64,000 nt of DNA from contig JALCSB010000012.1 in the NCBI GenBank assembly GCA_022653075.1, positions 21,150 to 85,149 of the forward strand. The letters run 5' to 3'. This DNA comes from Intestinimonas sp. (GTDB lineage: Bacteria; Bacillota; Clostridia; Oscillospirales; Oscillospiraceae). This document shows, one piece after another, positions 42,743 through 52,537 of the stretch; the first letter of the stretch is position 1, and each line of letters begins with the position of its first letter. The notes under the pieces are model-generated. The model searched no databases. It saw only the letters and a program-made list of their open reading frames with translations, and was not told the DNA's origin. A program made the position numbers and the translations under genes.

Positions 42743-44020
42743 ATGCCCGCATTTATTGATACCGCGCGCATTACGGTGAGATCCGGCGACGGCGGTAACG
42801 GCGCGGTGGCATTTCACCGGGAAAAATACGTGGCCGCGGGTGGTCCGGACGGCGGCGACGGCGGCCGGGGCGGCGATGTGATTCTGAAAGTGGATCGGCA
42901 TATGTCCACCCTGATGGATTTCCGCTATAAACGCAAATATTCAGCGCAGAATGGCGCGGACGGTACCGGAAAGCGCTGCTCAGGAAAGGATGGCGAGAGC
43001 CTGACCATCAAAGTACCCCTGGGCACAGTGGTACGGGATACCGAATCCGGCCAGATCATCTGTGATATGTCCTCGGACGAGCTGTTTGTGTTGGCCCGGG
43101 GCGGAAATGGAGGCTGGGGCAACAAACATTTTGCCACGCCCACCCGACAGGTACCCCATTTCGCCAAGGCGGGTTTGCCCGGCCAGACCCGAGATGTGGT
43201 GCTGGAGCTGAAACTGCTGGCCGACGTGGGGCTGGTTGGCTTTCCCAATGTGGGTAAATCCACGTTGCTGTCTGTGGTGTCACGGGCACACCCCAAGATC
43301 GCCAATTACCATTTTACCACCCTGATGCCGAACTTGGGCGTCGTTTCGGTGGGGGAGGGCGTCTCCTTTGTACTGGCGGATATCCCCGGTATTATTGAAG
43401 GCGCCGCTGAGGGCGCCGGCCTGGGACATGATTTCCTGCGCCATATTGACCGCTGCCGTTTGCTCATCCATGTAGTGGACGTGTCGGGTAGCGAAGGGCG
43501 AGATCCTGTGGAAGACTTTAAGGCAGTATGCGAGGAGCTGGCCCAGTACAATGAGAAACTGGCCTCTCGTCCCATGCTGGTGGCGGGTAACAAAGTGGAC
43601 ATTGCCGTTGACCGCACCGGGCTGGAGGCACTGCGCACCTATGTAACCCAGCGCGGTATGCGCTTTTTTGAGCTGTCCGCTGCCGCCCATCAAGGGGTAG
43701 AGGAGCTGATGCGTGCCGCCGCCGGGGAACTGGCCCATCTGCCTCCCGTCACGGTATATGAGCCGGACTATGTTCCCGCACCGCCTAAGGTGGATACCAG
43801 TGGAGAACTTACCATTCAACATGTGGATGACACCTGGATTGTGGAAGGTCCTTGGCTTCAGCACCTGATGGCCAACGTGAACTTTGGGGATTTTGAGTCC
43901 CGCAACTGGTTTGACCGTATACTGCGTGAATCCGGTTTATTCCAGCGGCTGGAGAGTATGGGAATCCAGAACGGAGATACTGTCTCCCTCTACAATTTGG
44001 AGTTCGAGTATCAGAGATAA
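42743..44020 (+). CDS. obgE: GTPase Obg/CgtA
   Basis: This 425-residue ribosome-associated GTPase has the three-domain structure. The glycine-rich Obg fold occupies residues 1-158 (GDGGNGAVAFHREKYVAAGG). The G domain contains G1 GFPNVGKST, G3 DIPGIIEGAAEGAGLG and G4 AGNKVD. The C-terminal OCT domain ends NGDTVSLYNLEFEYQ. It functions in 50S maturation and stress control. Start after AGGAGG. Confidence 0.97.
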   Translation: MPAFIDTARITVRSGDGGNGAVAFHREKYVAAGGPDGGDGGRGGDVILKVDRHMSTLMDFRYKRKYSAQNGADGTGKRCSGKDGESLTIKVPLGTVVRDTESGQIICDMSSDELFVLARGGNGGWGNKHFATPTRQVPHFAKAGLPGQTRDVVLELKLLADVGLVGFPNVGKSTLLSVVSRAHPKIANYHFTTLMPNLGVVSVGEGVSFVLADIPGIIEGAAEGAGLGHDFLRHIDRCRLLIHVVDVSGSEGRDPVEDFKAVCEELAQYNEKLASRPMLVAGNKVDIAVDRTGLEALRTYVTQRGMRFFELSAAAHQGVEELMRAAAGELAHLPPVTVYEPDYVPAPPKVDTSGELTIQHVDDTWIVEGPWLQHLMANVNFGDFESRNWFDRILRESGLFQRLESMGIQNGDTVSLYNLEFEYQR

Positions 44021-44030
44021 CAACATCGGA

Positions 44031-44077
44031 AAACAGTCAGCCCAGGAGAAGGTCTACGTATCCTGGGCTGACTGTTT
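44031..44077. terminator. terminator after obg
   Basis: A perfect 17-bp stem (44031-44047 with 44061-44077), A-rich at left and followed by TTTATAAA at right; strong in the plus direction. Confidence 0.9.
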
Positions 44078-44110
44078 TTATAAAAAGAGAACCAAAATGG
44101 AATGGCGGAC

Positions 44111-44141
44111 AAAAAGCCGGCGGTGCATGTGCACCGCCGGC
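44111..44141 (-). terminator. terminator of the thiolase gene
   Basis: A perfect 12-bp GC-rich stem (44116-44127 with 44130-44141), followed on the minus strand by TTTTT (complement of 44111-44115). Confidence 0.9.
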
Positions 44142-44168
44142 CCCTGAATTTTAAATTGCTTTAATTAA

Positions 44169-45425
44169 TCAGCACTTCTCAAAGATCGTGGCCGTGCTCT
44201 GCCCACCGCCGATGCATAGGGTAGCCAGACCCTTTTTGGCCTCGGGACGCTTTTCCATCTCGTACAGCAGAGTGACGATAATACGTGCGCCGGAGCAGCC
44301 CACGGGGTGACCCAGGGCAATAGCACCACCGTTAACGTTAACCTTCTTCATGTCAAAGTGAAGCTCACGTGCAACCGCGATGGACTGAGCGGCAAATGCC
44401 TCATTGGCTTCGACCAGATCCATGTCGTCGATGGTGAGATTGGCCTTCTTCATGGCCTGACGGGAGGAGACCACGGGACCTACACCCATAATCTTGGGAT
44501 CGACGCCGCCCTGACCCCAGGAGACCAGCTTGGCCATGGGCTTGAGACCGTATTTCTTAACCGCCTCGCCGGAAGCCACGATGAGAGCGGCGGCGCCGTC
44601 ATTGATGCCGGAGGCGTTGGCGGCGGTCACACGCTGCTGGCCCTTATCGGGAGAATCCTGAGTGCAGGTGGGCTCGAAAGTGTGGACAACCTGGGGATTG
44701 GGGGACTCGGGGCCAACCGGGAACGCGCCCTTCAGCTTGGAAACGCTCTCCATGGTGGTTCCGTGACGGGGGAACTCATCGACTTTGAAGTCCACGACCT
44801 GCTTCTTGACCTTGACCGGTACGGGAACAATCTCGTCGTCAAACCGACCGGAAACCTGAGCTGCTTCGGCCTTCTGCTGGGAAGCGACGCCGAACTCGTC
44901 CAGTTCCTTGCGGCTAATGCCCCAGATATCGCAGATATTCTCGGCGGTGGTACCCATGTGGTAGTTGTTGAACGCGTCCCATAGGCCGTCCTTAATCATG
45001 CTGTCGACCACTTTCTTGTCCCCCATGCGGGCGCCCCAGCGCTCATTAGGCAGAGCATAGGGGGCGGCGGACATGTTTTCAGTACCGCCGGCCACGATGA
45101 TGTCTGCGTCGCCGGCTACGATGGTACGGGCGGCTTCAATGACGGCCTTCATGCCGGAGCCGCAGACCATGCCCACGGTGTAGGCGGGAACGGAGTAGGG
45201 GATGCCGGCCTTGATGGAGACCTGGCGGGCCGGATTCTGGCCCAGGGCCGAAGTCAGCACGCAGCCGAACATTACCTCATCGACCTGCTCAGGCTTCACA
45301 TTGGCGCGCTTCAGCGCTTCTTTTACGGTGATAGCGCCCAGCTCAGGGGCGGGTGTATTCTTCAGGGCACCGCCGAAGCTACCAATGGCGGTACGGCAAC
45401 AGTTTACGATATAGACCTCTTTCAT
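44169..45425 (-). CDS. thlA: acetyl-CoA C-acetyltransferase (thiolase)
   Basis: This 418-residue thiolase condenses two acetyl-CoA to acetoacetyl-CoA, the entry to butyrate synthesis in Clostridia. The nucleophilic Cys88 is in [11 protein letters not shown], the active-site His in [18 protein letters not shown], and the second Cys in [10 protein letters not shown]. It is about 25 residues longer than typical members because of an insert (around [20 protein letters not shown]) before the conserved [12 protein letters not shown]. It is monocistronic with its own promoter and terminator; no other butyrate genes are nearby. Confidence 0.95.
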   Translation of the reverse strand: MKEVYIVNCCRTAIGSFGGALKNTPAPELGAITVKEALKRANVKPEQVDEVMFGCVLTSALGQNPARQVSIKAGIPYSVPAYTVGMVCGSGMKAVIEAARTIVAGDADIIVAGGTENMSAAPYALPNERWGARMGDKKVVDSMIKDGLWDAFNNYHMGTTAENICDIWGISRKELDEFGVASQQKAEAAQVSGRFDDEIVPVPVKVKKQVVDFKVDEFPRHGTTMESVSKLKGAFPVGPESPNPQVVHTFEPTCTQDSPDKGQQRVTAANASGINDGAAALIVASGEAVKKYGLKPMAKLVSWGQGGVDPKIMGVGPVVSSRQAMKKANLTIDDMDLVEANEAFAAQSIAVARELHFDMKKVNVNGGAIALGHPVGCSGARIIVTLLYEMEKRPEAKKGLATLCIGGGQSTATIFEKC

Positions 45426-45486
45426 TTTTTTGACCTCCGTTTTTTGGAATTAAAATTAGAGCCTCTTGGCTCAAATGTCGTGTTTT

Positions 45487-45514
45487 ATTATACCAGATGA
45501 TTTTGAAAAAGCAA
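45487..45514 (-). promoter_or_regulatory. predicted thiolase promoter
   Basis: On the minus strand TTGCTT (45509-45514), 16-base spacer, perfect TATAAT (45487-45492), about 60 bases before the thiolase start. Confidence 0.6.
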
Positions 45515-45657
45515 TCATGGTTTTAGATTTTTCAACTAATAAGGGGAGAAAAAATGTGAAAGATATGGCGAAAGCATAAAATAGAACACAGTTTCCTAAA
45601 AAAATGGAGTTTCGATACAAACGCGTTCTGTTCATCGGAACAGATGCGATTACGTAC

Positions 45658-48600
45658 TCAGCTTTGCGCGATCACGGTCTGCCGGAAATCGGAGACCAGG
45701 CGGGTGCTGAGTTTCAGGGTATCCTCGCCCCGGCGCACCTTGAGGGCCAGGCACGGTGTGCTGCCGGCCGCGATAACCAACCGGCCCCGATAGCCGGGTG
45801 ACGAACACAGCGCCACAATCCGGGCCAGGTCGGCGTCCGGGACGGTAAAGAGCAGCCGGTCGCCCTTCTGGGAGATCTCGGTGATGCCGAACTGAGCGGC
45901 TTCGGCCCGCAGAAGAGCAACTGAGATCAGGTTGTTCACCGGGCGCGGCGGATCGCCGTAGCGGTCGATGAGTTCGTCCATCAGGTCGTCGGCCTCCTCT
46001 TCGCTGCGGATGCGGGCGATACGGCGATATAGGTCCATGCGCTGCTCCGGCGCCGGCACATACCGATCCGGAATGGCGGCGGCCACGGTCAAGTCGGCGG
46101 AGCACTCCGTCTGCTGCCGGGGTTTTTCACCCTGCTCCTCCAGCACGGCGTCCTCCAGCAGCTTCAAATACATGTCGTAGCCCACACTGAGCAGGAAACC
46201 CGACTGCTCCGGACCCAGTACGTTCCCCGCGCCCCGGATCTCCAGGTCACGCATGGCGATTTTGAAGCCGGAGCCGAACTCCGCATACTCCCGAATGGCA
46301 GACAGCCGCTTGGCGGAGATTTCGGTGAGCACCTTTCCCTTCCGGTAGGTCAGATAGGCGGCCGCCCGGCGGGAGGAGCGGCCCACCCGGCCCCGGAGCT
46401 GGTGGAGCTGCGCCAGTCCCATGTGGTCGGCATCCTCGATAACCAGGGTATTTACATTGGGAATATCAATTCCGGTTTCAATAATCGTGGTGCAGACCAG
46501 AATATCCAGGTCGCCGTCGGTCATGCGGCTCATTACATCGGACAGCTCATCCTGCGTCATTTTACCGTGGCCGACCCCTACGCGGGCGTCCGGCAGCAGA
46601 CGGGCGATCTGCCCGGCGGTGCGCTCGATGGTCTCCACTCGATTGTGGAGGTAGTATACCTGTCCGCCCCGTTCCAGTTCCCGATTCATGGCGTCGGCCA
46701 GCACCGACCAGTCATGCTCCAGCACATAGGTTTGCACAGGCTGACGGTCCACCGGCGGCTCCTCCAGCGTGGACATGTCCCGGATACCGGACAGGGCCAT
46801 ATTGAGCGTGCGCGGAATGGGAGTGGCGGACAGAGTCAGTACGTCCACCTGGCGGGAGAGCTCCTTCAGCTTTTCCTTGTGAGTAACGCCGAAGCGCTGT
46901 TCCTCATCCACCACGAGAAGCCCCAGGTCCTTAAACACCACGTCCTTCTGCAACAGGCGATGGGTGCCGATAAGCAGGTCCACGGAGCCGTCCCGCACCT
47001 TCCGCAGGGTCTCCTTCATCTGGGCGGCGGTGCGAAACCGGCTGATTACGTCGATGTCCACCGGGAACCGGGAAAACCGGCGAATCGCGGTCAGATAGTG
47101 CTGTCGGGCCAGGACGGTGGTAGGGACCAGAATGGCGGCCTGCTTACCGTCCAGGACACATTTCATGATGGCGCGGAAGGCCACCTCGGTTTTCCCGTAG
47201 CCCACGTCGCCGCACAACAGCCGGTCCATGGGCCGGGGCTGCTCCATATCCGCCTTGATTTCGTCGATACAGCGAAGCTGGTCTTCGGTTTCGCTAAACT
47301 CAAACTGCTCCTCGAATTCCCGCTGCCAGGGGGAGTCGGGTGAAAAGGCGAAGCCTGGGACTCTCTGCCGCTGGGCGTAAAGCTGAATCAGACCCTTAGC
47401 CAAGTCCTTGACGGCTTTTCTGGCGCGAGTCTTTGCTTTTTCCCAGTCGGTCCCGCCCAATTTGGAAAGTTTTTTCCGCTCCGAGTCCTCGCCGGCACCG
47501 ATATATTTGGAAATCAGATCCAGTTGGGTGGCTGGGACGTACAGGGTATCCGCCCCCGCATAGGCCAGCTTTACATAGTCCTTGCTGACGCCGTCCACCT
47601 GCATTTTTACCATACCCACGTAGCGGCCGATGCCATGGTGTTCGTGTACCACCAGGTCGCCGGGAGTCAGGTCGGCGTAGCTGTCCAGCTTCTGACGATT
47701 GGTGGTGGGTCGGTGCTTTCGCTTCTTTTCCGATGACGCGTGTCCCTCTGTAAGAACGGCGAGGCGGGCGTCTGGGTATTCAAACCCGGCGGAAAGACCG
47801 CCCACCGCGATGACTGATCGGCCCGGCTCCGGCAGAGCGTGCAAAGCAAAGTCCACGGCGGAACGGACCTTCTGCTCCCGCAGCAGGGACTGGAGGTTAA
47901 GGCAGCGCTGTTCGTTGGCCGCTAGGACCATGGTGCCGAAGCCGGTGTTTTGATAGTGGGCCAAGTCGGTAGCGGCGGTTTCCAGACTGGCGCCGTAGGA
48001 GGGGAGCTGTTTGGCTATCACGTCCAGCAGAGCGCGGGGCCGCAGCGGATAGCCGGACGTGGAAAAAGAATCCAGATAGACCACGGGCCAGTCGCTCAGG
48101 GTATGCAGCAGCTCCTGCGGTGTGCGGATGAAACAGGCCGCCTCACCGGCTACCTTTCCGGCCTCCAGTAGGGCGCGGACGTCCTCGTCCATCTGCCACT
48201 GGTAATTTTTCGCGCGCTCGGCCACCCGGGGACTTTCACAGAACAGGACTACGCCTTCCGCAGGCAGATAGTCGGCCGCCGTGGCCATTTTGGGATAGAT
48301 GAGGGCCAGATACCGGTCCAGCGCGGGAAAAACGAGGCCGGATTCCAGTTTCTCACGGTCCTCTCGCAAGGTGCGCAGAAGGGCCTCATTCTGCCCGGCC
48401 CGGTCAATGAGCCCGTCCACCGCCTTCCGCAGGCCGGATACACCGCCGGGGGTGAACTGGGGCAATACCTCCGCAGCCGGAAGAATCTCGGCCTGCTTTA
48501 TATTCTCGGTCCGCCGCTGGGTGACCGGATCAAACAGACCCATGGAGTCGATTTCATCACCAAAAAACTCCGCCCGCACAGGTTTGGAAAAGATGGGAGA

Positions 48601-49149
48601 GTAAAAGTCCAGAATACCGCCCCGAAGCGAAAACTGACCCACGCCCTCCACCTGCTGACACCGGCTGTAGCCCGCGGCCGCCAGTTGCTCCGCCAGCTCC
48701 GGGAGATTATGGCTCTCCCCCATGCGCAGGGTCTGGGCCGCCTGCATCAGCAGGGGACGGGGCATGGTACGCTGCATCAGTGCGTCCACCGTGGCTACCA
48801 CCAGGGGCGCGTCGCCCGTTGCCATCCGCCGTAGAACAGACAGCCGCCGGTGTTCCCATTGACGGGAGACTACAGCGGCATTGTGAAAGGTAAACTCCCG
48901 GGCGGGAAGCTGAAGCGCTGGCTTGCCTGTGAAGGCGGTCAGGTCGTCGGCCAACCGGCGGGCCTCCCGTTCATCCGCGCACAGCAGCAGCAGAGGACGG
49001 CCGGTTTTCTCATGGATTCCAGCGGCAAAGTGGGCCCGGTGGACAGCGGAAAGCCCGGATACCGCCGCTGGACAGCGGCCGCTGTCCAGCGCAGCCAGCA
49101 GCCGGGAAAATTCCGGAACCCGGTCCAGAATGGATACCAAAAGACTCAT
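45658..49149 (-). CDS. mfd: transcription-repair coupling factor Mfd
   Basis: This 1163-residue motor removes RNA polymerase stalled at lesions and recruits UvrA. It has the N-terminal UvrB-like module, the RNA-polymerase-interacting CarD-like domain (GDLVVHEHHGIGRYVGMVKM), the SF2 translocase with Walker A LCGDVGYGKTEVAF and DEEQ in VVDEEQRFG, and the TRG-type motif region LHQLRGRVGRSSRRAAAYL. The C-terminal TRCF domain follows. It starts with ATG after GGGAG. It is the last gene of a minus-strand series that begins with glmU. Confidence 0.96.
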   Translation of the reverse strand: MSLLVSILDRVPEFSRLLAALDSGRCPAAVSGLSAVHRAHFAAGIHEKTGRPLLLLCADEREARRLADDLTAFTGKPALQLPAREFTFHNAAVVSRQWEHRRLSVLRRMATGDAPLVVATVDALMQRTMPRPLLMQAAQTLRMGESHNLPELAEQLAAAGYSRCQQVEGVGQFSLRGGILDFYSPIFSKPVRAEFFGDEIDSMGLFDPVTQRRTENIKQAEILPAAEVLPQFTPGGVSGLRKAVDGLIDRAGQNEALLRTLREDREKLESGLVFPALDRYLALIYPKMATAADYLPAEGVVLFCESPRVAERAKNYQWQMDEDVRALLEAGKVAGEAACFIRTPQELLHTLSDWPVVYLDSFSTSGYPLRPRALLDVIAKQLPSYGASLETAATDLAHYQNTGFGTMVLAANEQRCLNLQSLLREQKVRSAVDFALHALPEPGRSVIAVGGLSAGFEYPDARLAVLTEGHASSEKKRKHRPTTNRQKLDSYADLTPGDLVVHEHHGIGRYVGMVKMQVDGVSKDYVKLAYAGADTLYVPATQLDLISKYIGAGEDSERKKLSKLGGTDWEKAKTRARKAVKDLAKGLIQLYAQRQRVPGFAFSPDSPWQREFEEQFEFSETEDQLRCIDEIKADMEQPRPMDRLLCGDVGYGKTEVAFRAIMKCVLDGKQAAILVPTTVLARQHYLTAIRRFSRFPVDIDVISRFRTAAQMKETLRKVRDGSVDLLIGTHRLLQKDVVFKDLGLLVVDEEQRFGVTHKEKLKELSRQVDVLTLSATPIPRTLNMALSGIRDMSTLEEPPVDRQPVQTYVLEHDWSVLADAMNRELERGGQVYYLHNRVETIERTAGQIARLLPDARVGVGHGKMTQDELSDVMSRMTDGDLDILVCTTIIETGIDIPNVNTLVIEDADHMGLAQLHQLRGRVGRSSRRAAAYLTYRKGKVLTEISAKRLSAIREYAEFGSGFKIAMRDLEIRGAGNVLGPEQSGFLLSVGYDMYLKLLEDAVLEEQGEKPRQQTECSADLTVAAAIPDRYVPAPEQRMDLYRRIARIRSEEEADDLMDELIDRYGDPPRPVNNLISVALLRAEAAQFGITEISQKGDRLLFTVPDADLARIVALCSSPGYRGRLVIAAGSTPCLALKVRRGEDTLKLSTRLVSDFRQTVIAQS

Positions 49150-49236
49150 GACAAAACTCCCTTTTCAGTAAATAGAAAAATATGGAAGCCATAAGGGTAA
49201 AAAAGCCCCCAGCGCAACTGCCATCCAGCTTACGTT

Positions 49237-50085
49237 TTAACGGCCCGCTGTGCCGATTTTTTGACCATATTTTACCAGCACTTCTTCGCCACGCCTGGTC
49301 CGCTCGAAGTAGGGTTCGGGAAGCCGCGCCACGCCGTCTTCCAGGAGCACCACTACGGTGGAGCCGCCATAGAGGAACATGCCCTTTTCCTCGCCTTTGC
49401 GCACCGGACCGCTCTGCGGGTGGTTTTGAATTCTGCCCACCAGTAGAGCCCCCACCTCGATTTGAGCGACGGTACCGAAGTGCTCTGTGTGCAGAATGGT
49501 ATAAGCCCGGCTGTTCTGGATGAACACCGGGTATCTCCGCAGAGCGATGGGGCGGACTGTATGCAGAATACCAGGGATAAAGACACTGTCCTCCGGAACA
49601 CCGCTGTCTACATAACAGTATCGGTGATAGTCGCCCACACACAGGCGAAAAATGAGGCAAAGACCGTTTGCATAGTGTGCGGCGGCGGAAGATCCACCCA
49701 GAAAATCCGCCACGGAGTAGCGGCTGCCCTTAACGGAAAATGACGCGTTTTTGGTAATTCGATATAGGGAAAGCCTGCCATCGCATGGAGCGATTAGGCT
49801 GTCGTCCGCTGGGTCCACCGGGCGCAGGCCGTCCCGGATTCTGCGGGTGAAGAAATCATTGAAGCTTTTGTAATCCCGCGACTCGTAGTCATTGAGATTA
49901 ATATGATTTTTCCGCGCGAAGGACGCAATATGAAGCTGTGAGACAGGGCTGTCCAGGTAGCGGCCGCAGAGCGCGGAAACAGCGGGACAAGTCAGGCCAT
50001 GCAGCAATAGGCGGCCCAGTGCCGTGTCATAAAAAAAGGAAAGCAAGGCAGAGGGTTCCTCTCCGCCGTTTATGTAGTCATCCAT
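49237..50085 (-). CDS. psd: phosphatidylserine decarboxylase
   Basis: This 282-residue enzyme makes phosphatidylethanolamine from phosphatidylserine. The self-cleavage site that forms the pyruvoyl group is in LYGGSTVVVL (GST, cut before Ser). The catalytic Asp and His appear in IAPCDGRL and GDYHRYCYV. The proenzyme belongs to the larger, Clostridium-type group with the SRDYKSFNDFFTRRI element. It overlaps the end of pssA by eight bases, consistent with consecutive steps of one pathway. Confidence 0.93.
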   Translation of the reverse strand: MDDYINGGEEPSALLSFFYDTALGRLLLHGLTCPAVSALCGRYLDSPVSQLHIASFARKNHINLNDYESRDYKSFNDFFTRRIRDGLRPVDPADDSLIAPCDGRLSLYRITKNASFSVKGSRYSVADFLGGSSAAAHYANGLCLIFRLCVGDYHRYCYVDSGVPEDSVFIPGILHTVRPIALRRYPVFIQNSRAYTILHTEHFGTVAQIEVGALLVGRIQNHPQSGPVRKGEEKGMFLYGGSTVVVLLEDGVARLPEPYFERTRRGEEVLVKYGQKIGTAGR

Positions 50086-50767
50086 GGAACAGATGCCTGG
50101 CTGCCATCAAAAACCCCAGTTCCACGGCTCCTACGGCAATCATAATCATAATTGCCATCATATGGGGCTTTGGAATCCGGATTTTGGATAGGAAGGTCGC
50201 CCCGGTCAGCAGCAGAAGCAGGTAATAGCCTAGGGAGAGGTCCACACCGATACATTCCTGCATCAGCAGAAAGGTGGGAAAAATCAGGGCGGAGGAGGTG
50301 ACAGGCAGGCCGGTATACCACCGCCGCTTTCCGCCCTCGGTCCCCTGCCGTTCCTCCTCCGTGACATTATAATATGCCAGCCGAATGAGGGCCGCTAAAA
50401 TATACAGGGCGAACACTGCTACCAGGACGGGGTAAGGGATTTTCAGGACCAGGGCATGGCCGGGCCGGATTAACGCGCGGGAAAAACACCGGTACAGCGC
50501 GGCACCAATGCACGCAGGCAGAACGCCAAACGCGATCAGGTCGGAAAGCGAATCAATCTGGATGCCAAAATTTTTCCCCTGCAGGGTACGGTTCTTTTTC
50601 GTTCTTGCCACCTGTCCGTCAAATGCGTCGCACAGGCCGGAAATCATCAGAAACAGCACGCCGAAGTATGGGTGGCCGGTTCCCGAAAGCGAGACAAAAA
50701 TACCGATAGAAGCGGAGATGGCCGAGGCATAAGTCAGTAAGACGGTGTAATCAAAGTAACCGATCAT
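50078..50767 (-). CDS. pssA: CDP-diacylglycerol-serine O-phosphatidyltransferase
   Basis: This membrane enzyme of about 229 residues has six to eight hydrophobic helices and the CDP-alcohol phosphatidyltransferase motif spread over DAFDGQVARTKKN and FGIQIDSLSDLIAFG, with the four catalytic Asp. The spacing between the AR and the G is slightly longer than the common pattern but typical of Clostridia PssA. The open frame extends to 51160, but ATG 50767 follows GGAGAG and shares ATGA with the upstream gene. With psd it gives a complete PE pathway from CDP-diacylglycerol. Confidence 0.92.
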   Translation of the reverse strand: MIGYFDYTVLLTYASAISASIGIFVSLSGTGHPYFGVLFLMISGLCDAFDGQVARTKKNRTLQGKNFGIQIDSLSDLIAFGVLPACIGAALYRCFSRALIRPGHALVLKIPYPVLVAVFALYILAALIRLAYYNVTEEERQGTEGGKRRWYTGLPVTSSALIFPTFLLMQECIGVDLSLGYYLLLLLTGATFLSKIRIPKPHMMAIMIMIAVGAVELGFLMAARHLFHG

Positions 50768-51819
50768 AGTTCTTTCTCTCCTTGACGATGTTTGCGCCGC
50801 TTCGCGACTCTTTCGTACGATATGATCCAGCCCCAGGCGATCAGACCGCACAGGATTATGCAGCAGTAAAAGGAAATTCCCCTGCTTAACAACTCGATAC
50901 TGACCGTATCCGCCGTGAGAGAACGAAAGCCGTCCAAAAACAGATAGTCGGCCACGCCCACGGCTCCGGGGACTGGCACGGAGTTGGAGCCAATGGTCAC
51001 CAGACTTTGTACAAACCAGACGTCGGGCCAGGAGGAGAGGCGGCCCCCCACCCCCAGGAAGACGCATACGGAGACAAAGATGAGGGAAACACGCTGAAAA
51101 AGATTGTAGAAAAATGCCATAATCAGCATTTTCTTGTTTTGCCGAACGGCGTCGGAGCATGCCTTATACTCCTGTTCCAGTTTGGCAAGCCGTTTGTGCC
51201 ACAGCTCCTGGTCGCGGACCAAATGAATCTTATGAAGCAGAAGAAGGCAGCAGTCGGCGATCTTCCTCACGATTTTTTCCTTAAAGACCAGCAACAGAAA
51301 GGTAACCACCAGGAAAAATAGGATGAGATAACCCAAGATGATCAAAAAGCGGGATAGTGGACTAAAAACAAAAAAAACCGCCGGCCGAACCAAAAAACAG
51401 AACCCTCCGATAACGATGAGCGCAACCAGGTACATCACCAGGTTCAGAAGAAGCGTTACCGTGGTGACGGCGGCGGGAATACCGTCCTTTATCATGCAGC
51501 AGGCGCACGCAGGCTGGCCGCCCGTGGCGGACGGGGTGATAGCGGAGAAAAAAATATCTGCTGCCGAATAGGCCGTACCACTGCTCACACTGCGCCGGTA
51601 TCCCAGGGAACGGGAGATATGGAGCAGCCCCAGTCCCTCGAAAAGGACAAATCCGAACATGCAGACCACGGCTAACGCCGTCCACGTTGGAGAGGCACCG
51701 GTAATATACTGCAAAAAAGCACGAAAAGAGAAGGACTTGCTCTGCGCGATTATGCCGTATAATGTACCGGCTGTCAGACAGAGAAATACCACAAACCAGA
51801 TTTTTTTGTTTTTTTTCAT
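50764..51819 (-). CDS. lysylphosphatidylglycerol-synthase-type transmembrane protein (flippase-like domain, UPF0104)
   Basis: This 351-residue integral membrane protein has about eight hydrophobic segments and matches the PF03706 domain, the flippase half of MprF without its aminoacyl-transferase domain. Features include a polar GTAYSAADIFFSAITPSATGG segment and TIGSNSVPVPGAVGVADYLF near the end, both typical of the family. The start at 51819 overlaps the stop of the PAP2 gene (ATGA). Standing between a PAP2 phosphatase and PE-synthesis genes, it may move a phospholipid across the membrane; this is inference. Confidence 0.85.
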   Translation of the reverse strand: MKKNKKIWFVVFLCLTAGTLYGIIAQSKSFSFRAFLQYITGASPTWTALAVVCMFGFVLFEGLGLLHISRSLGYRRSVSSGTAYSAADIFFSAITPSATGGQPACACCMIKDGIPAAVTTVTLLLNLVMYLVALIVIGGFCFLVRPAVFFVFSPLSRFLIILGYLILFFLVVTFLLLVFKEKIVRKIADCCLLLLHKIHLVRDQELWHKRLAKLEQEYKACSDAVRQNKKMLIMAFFYNLFQRVSLIFVSVCVFLGVGGRLSSWPDVWFVQSLVTIGSNSVPVPGAVGVADYLFLDGFRSLTADTVSIELLSRGISFYCCIILCGLIAWGWIISYERVAKRRKHRQGEKEL

Positions 51820-52490
51820 GATACCATCCATTTCCGCTCTATAAATACGTATAATTTGCCTGCGCCGATTTTCCGGGATAGAAACAGCCCGAGTTCGGCC
51901 GCCGCCACACCGCCCAGCACATCGGCCAGCACATGCTGCTTGACCAGAATGGTGGAGGTAAAAACCAGAAGCGCGGCTACAAGGCAGAATATGCGATAGG
52001 GGCGGTTCACTTTTTTGCATTTCATGGCGCCGCGAAAGCAGAACCAGCTCTCCAGGCAGTGAATGGATGGGAACAAATTGTCCGGCGCATCCAGGCGATA
52101 AATCAGACGGGTCAGGTCGTAAAGAAAGCCATCCGACAAAACCGGTGGCCGGATCATGGTTGTGGGAAGCACAACGAAGAACACCAGACAGAACAGCTTG
52201 GAAATCTGCTCTGCGGCCAGTACTTCAAAGCATACGGACCGGCTTTCCCGGCCGATGACGAGATACCCGACAATCCAGAATGCGAAAGAGAGAACGTAAA
52301 TGACGATAAAGGCCGGTACAAACGGGAGAAGCCGGTCCAAGTCCGTGGAAAGGTCAAAGTGCCGGCGACCTGCCGCCAGAAGCCTGCCGCCATAGTACAC
52401 GGCGGAGTTTAGCACTACGCTTGCCGCAAGGGGCAAGACGGCATACCGGGGCAGAATACGTTCAAGTTGATGAGAAAAGGAACCTTTCAT
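51816..52490 (-). CDS. PAP2-superfamily membrane phosphatase
   Basis: This 224-residue protein has about five hydrophobic helices and the PAP2 catalytic motifs DNLFPSIHCLESW and VKQHVLADVLGG (acid-base and nucleophile His). Members dephosphorylate phosphatidate, PGP, undecaprenyl-PP or sphingolipid-like substrates. The first motif KxxxxxxRP is represented by TMIRPP. It is first of four overlapping genes for phospholipid metabolism. The substrate cannot be chosen from sequence; a lipid phosphate is likely given its neighbours. Confidence 0.87.
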   Translation of the reverse strand: MKGSFSHQLERILPRYAVLPLAASVVLNSAVYYGGRLLAAGRRHFDLSTDLDRLLPFVPAFIVIYVLSFAFWIVGYLVIGRESRSVCFEVLAAEQISKLFCLVFFVVLPTTMIRPPVLSDGFLYDLTRLIYRLDAPDNLFPSIHCLESWFCFRGAMKCKKVNRPYRIFCLVAALLVFTSTILVKQHVLADVLGGVAAAELGLFLSRKIGAGKLYVFIERKWMVS

Positions 52491-52537
52491 GGATGTCTAC
52501 CGCCGAATCAAAGAGATTGCAGCTGTGCGCCCGCTGC

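Noticed and set aside
45541..45657. Hairpin CTGTTC/GAACAG near 45627-45642 as terminator of mfd
   Set aside because: The stem is short and no T-tract follows on the minus strand, so it is not supported.
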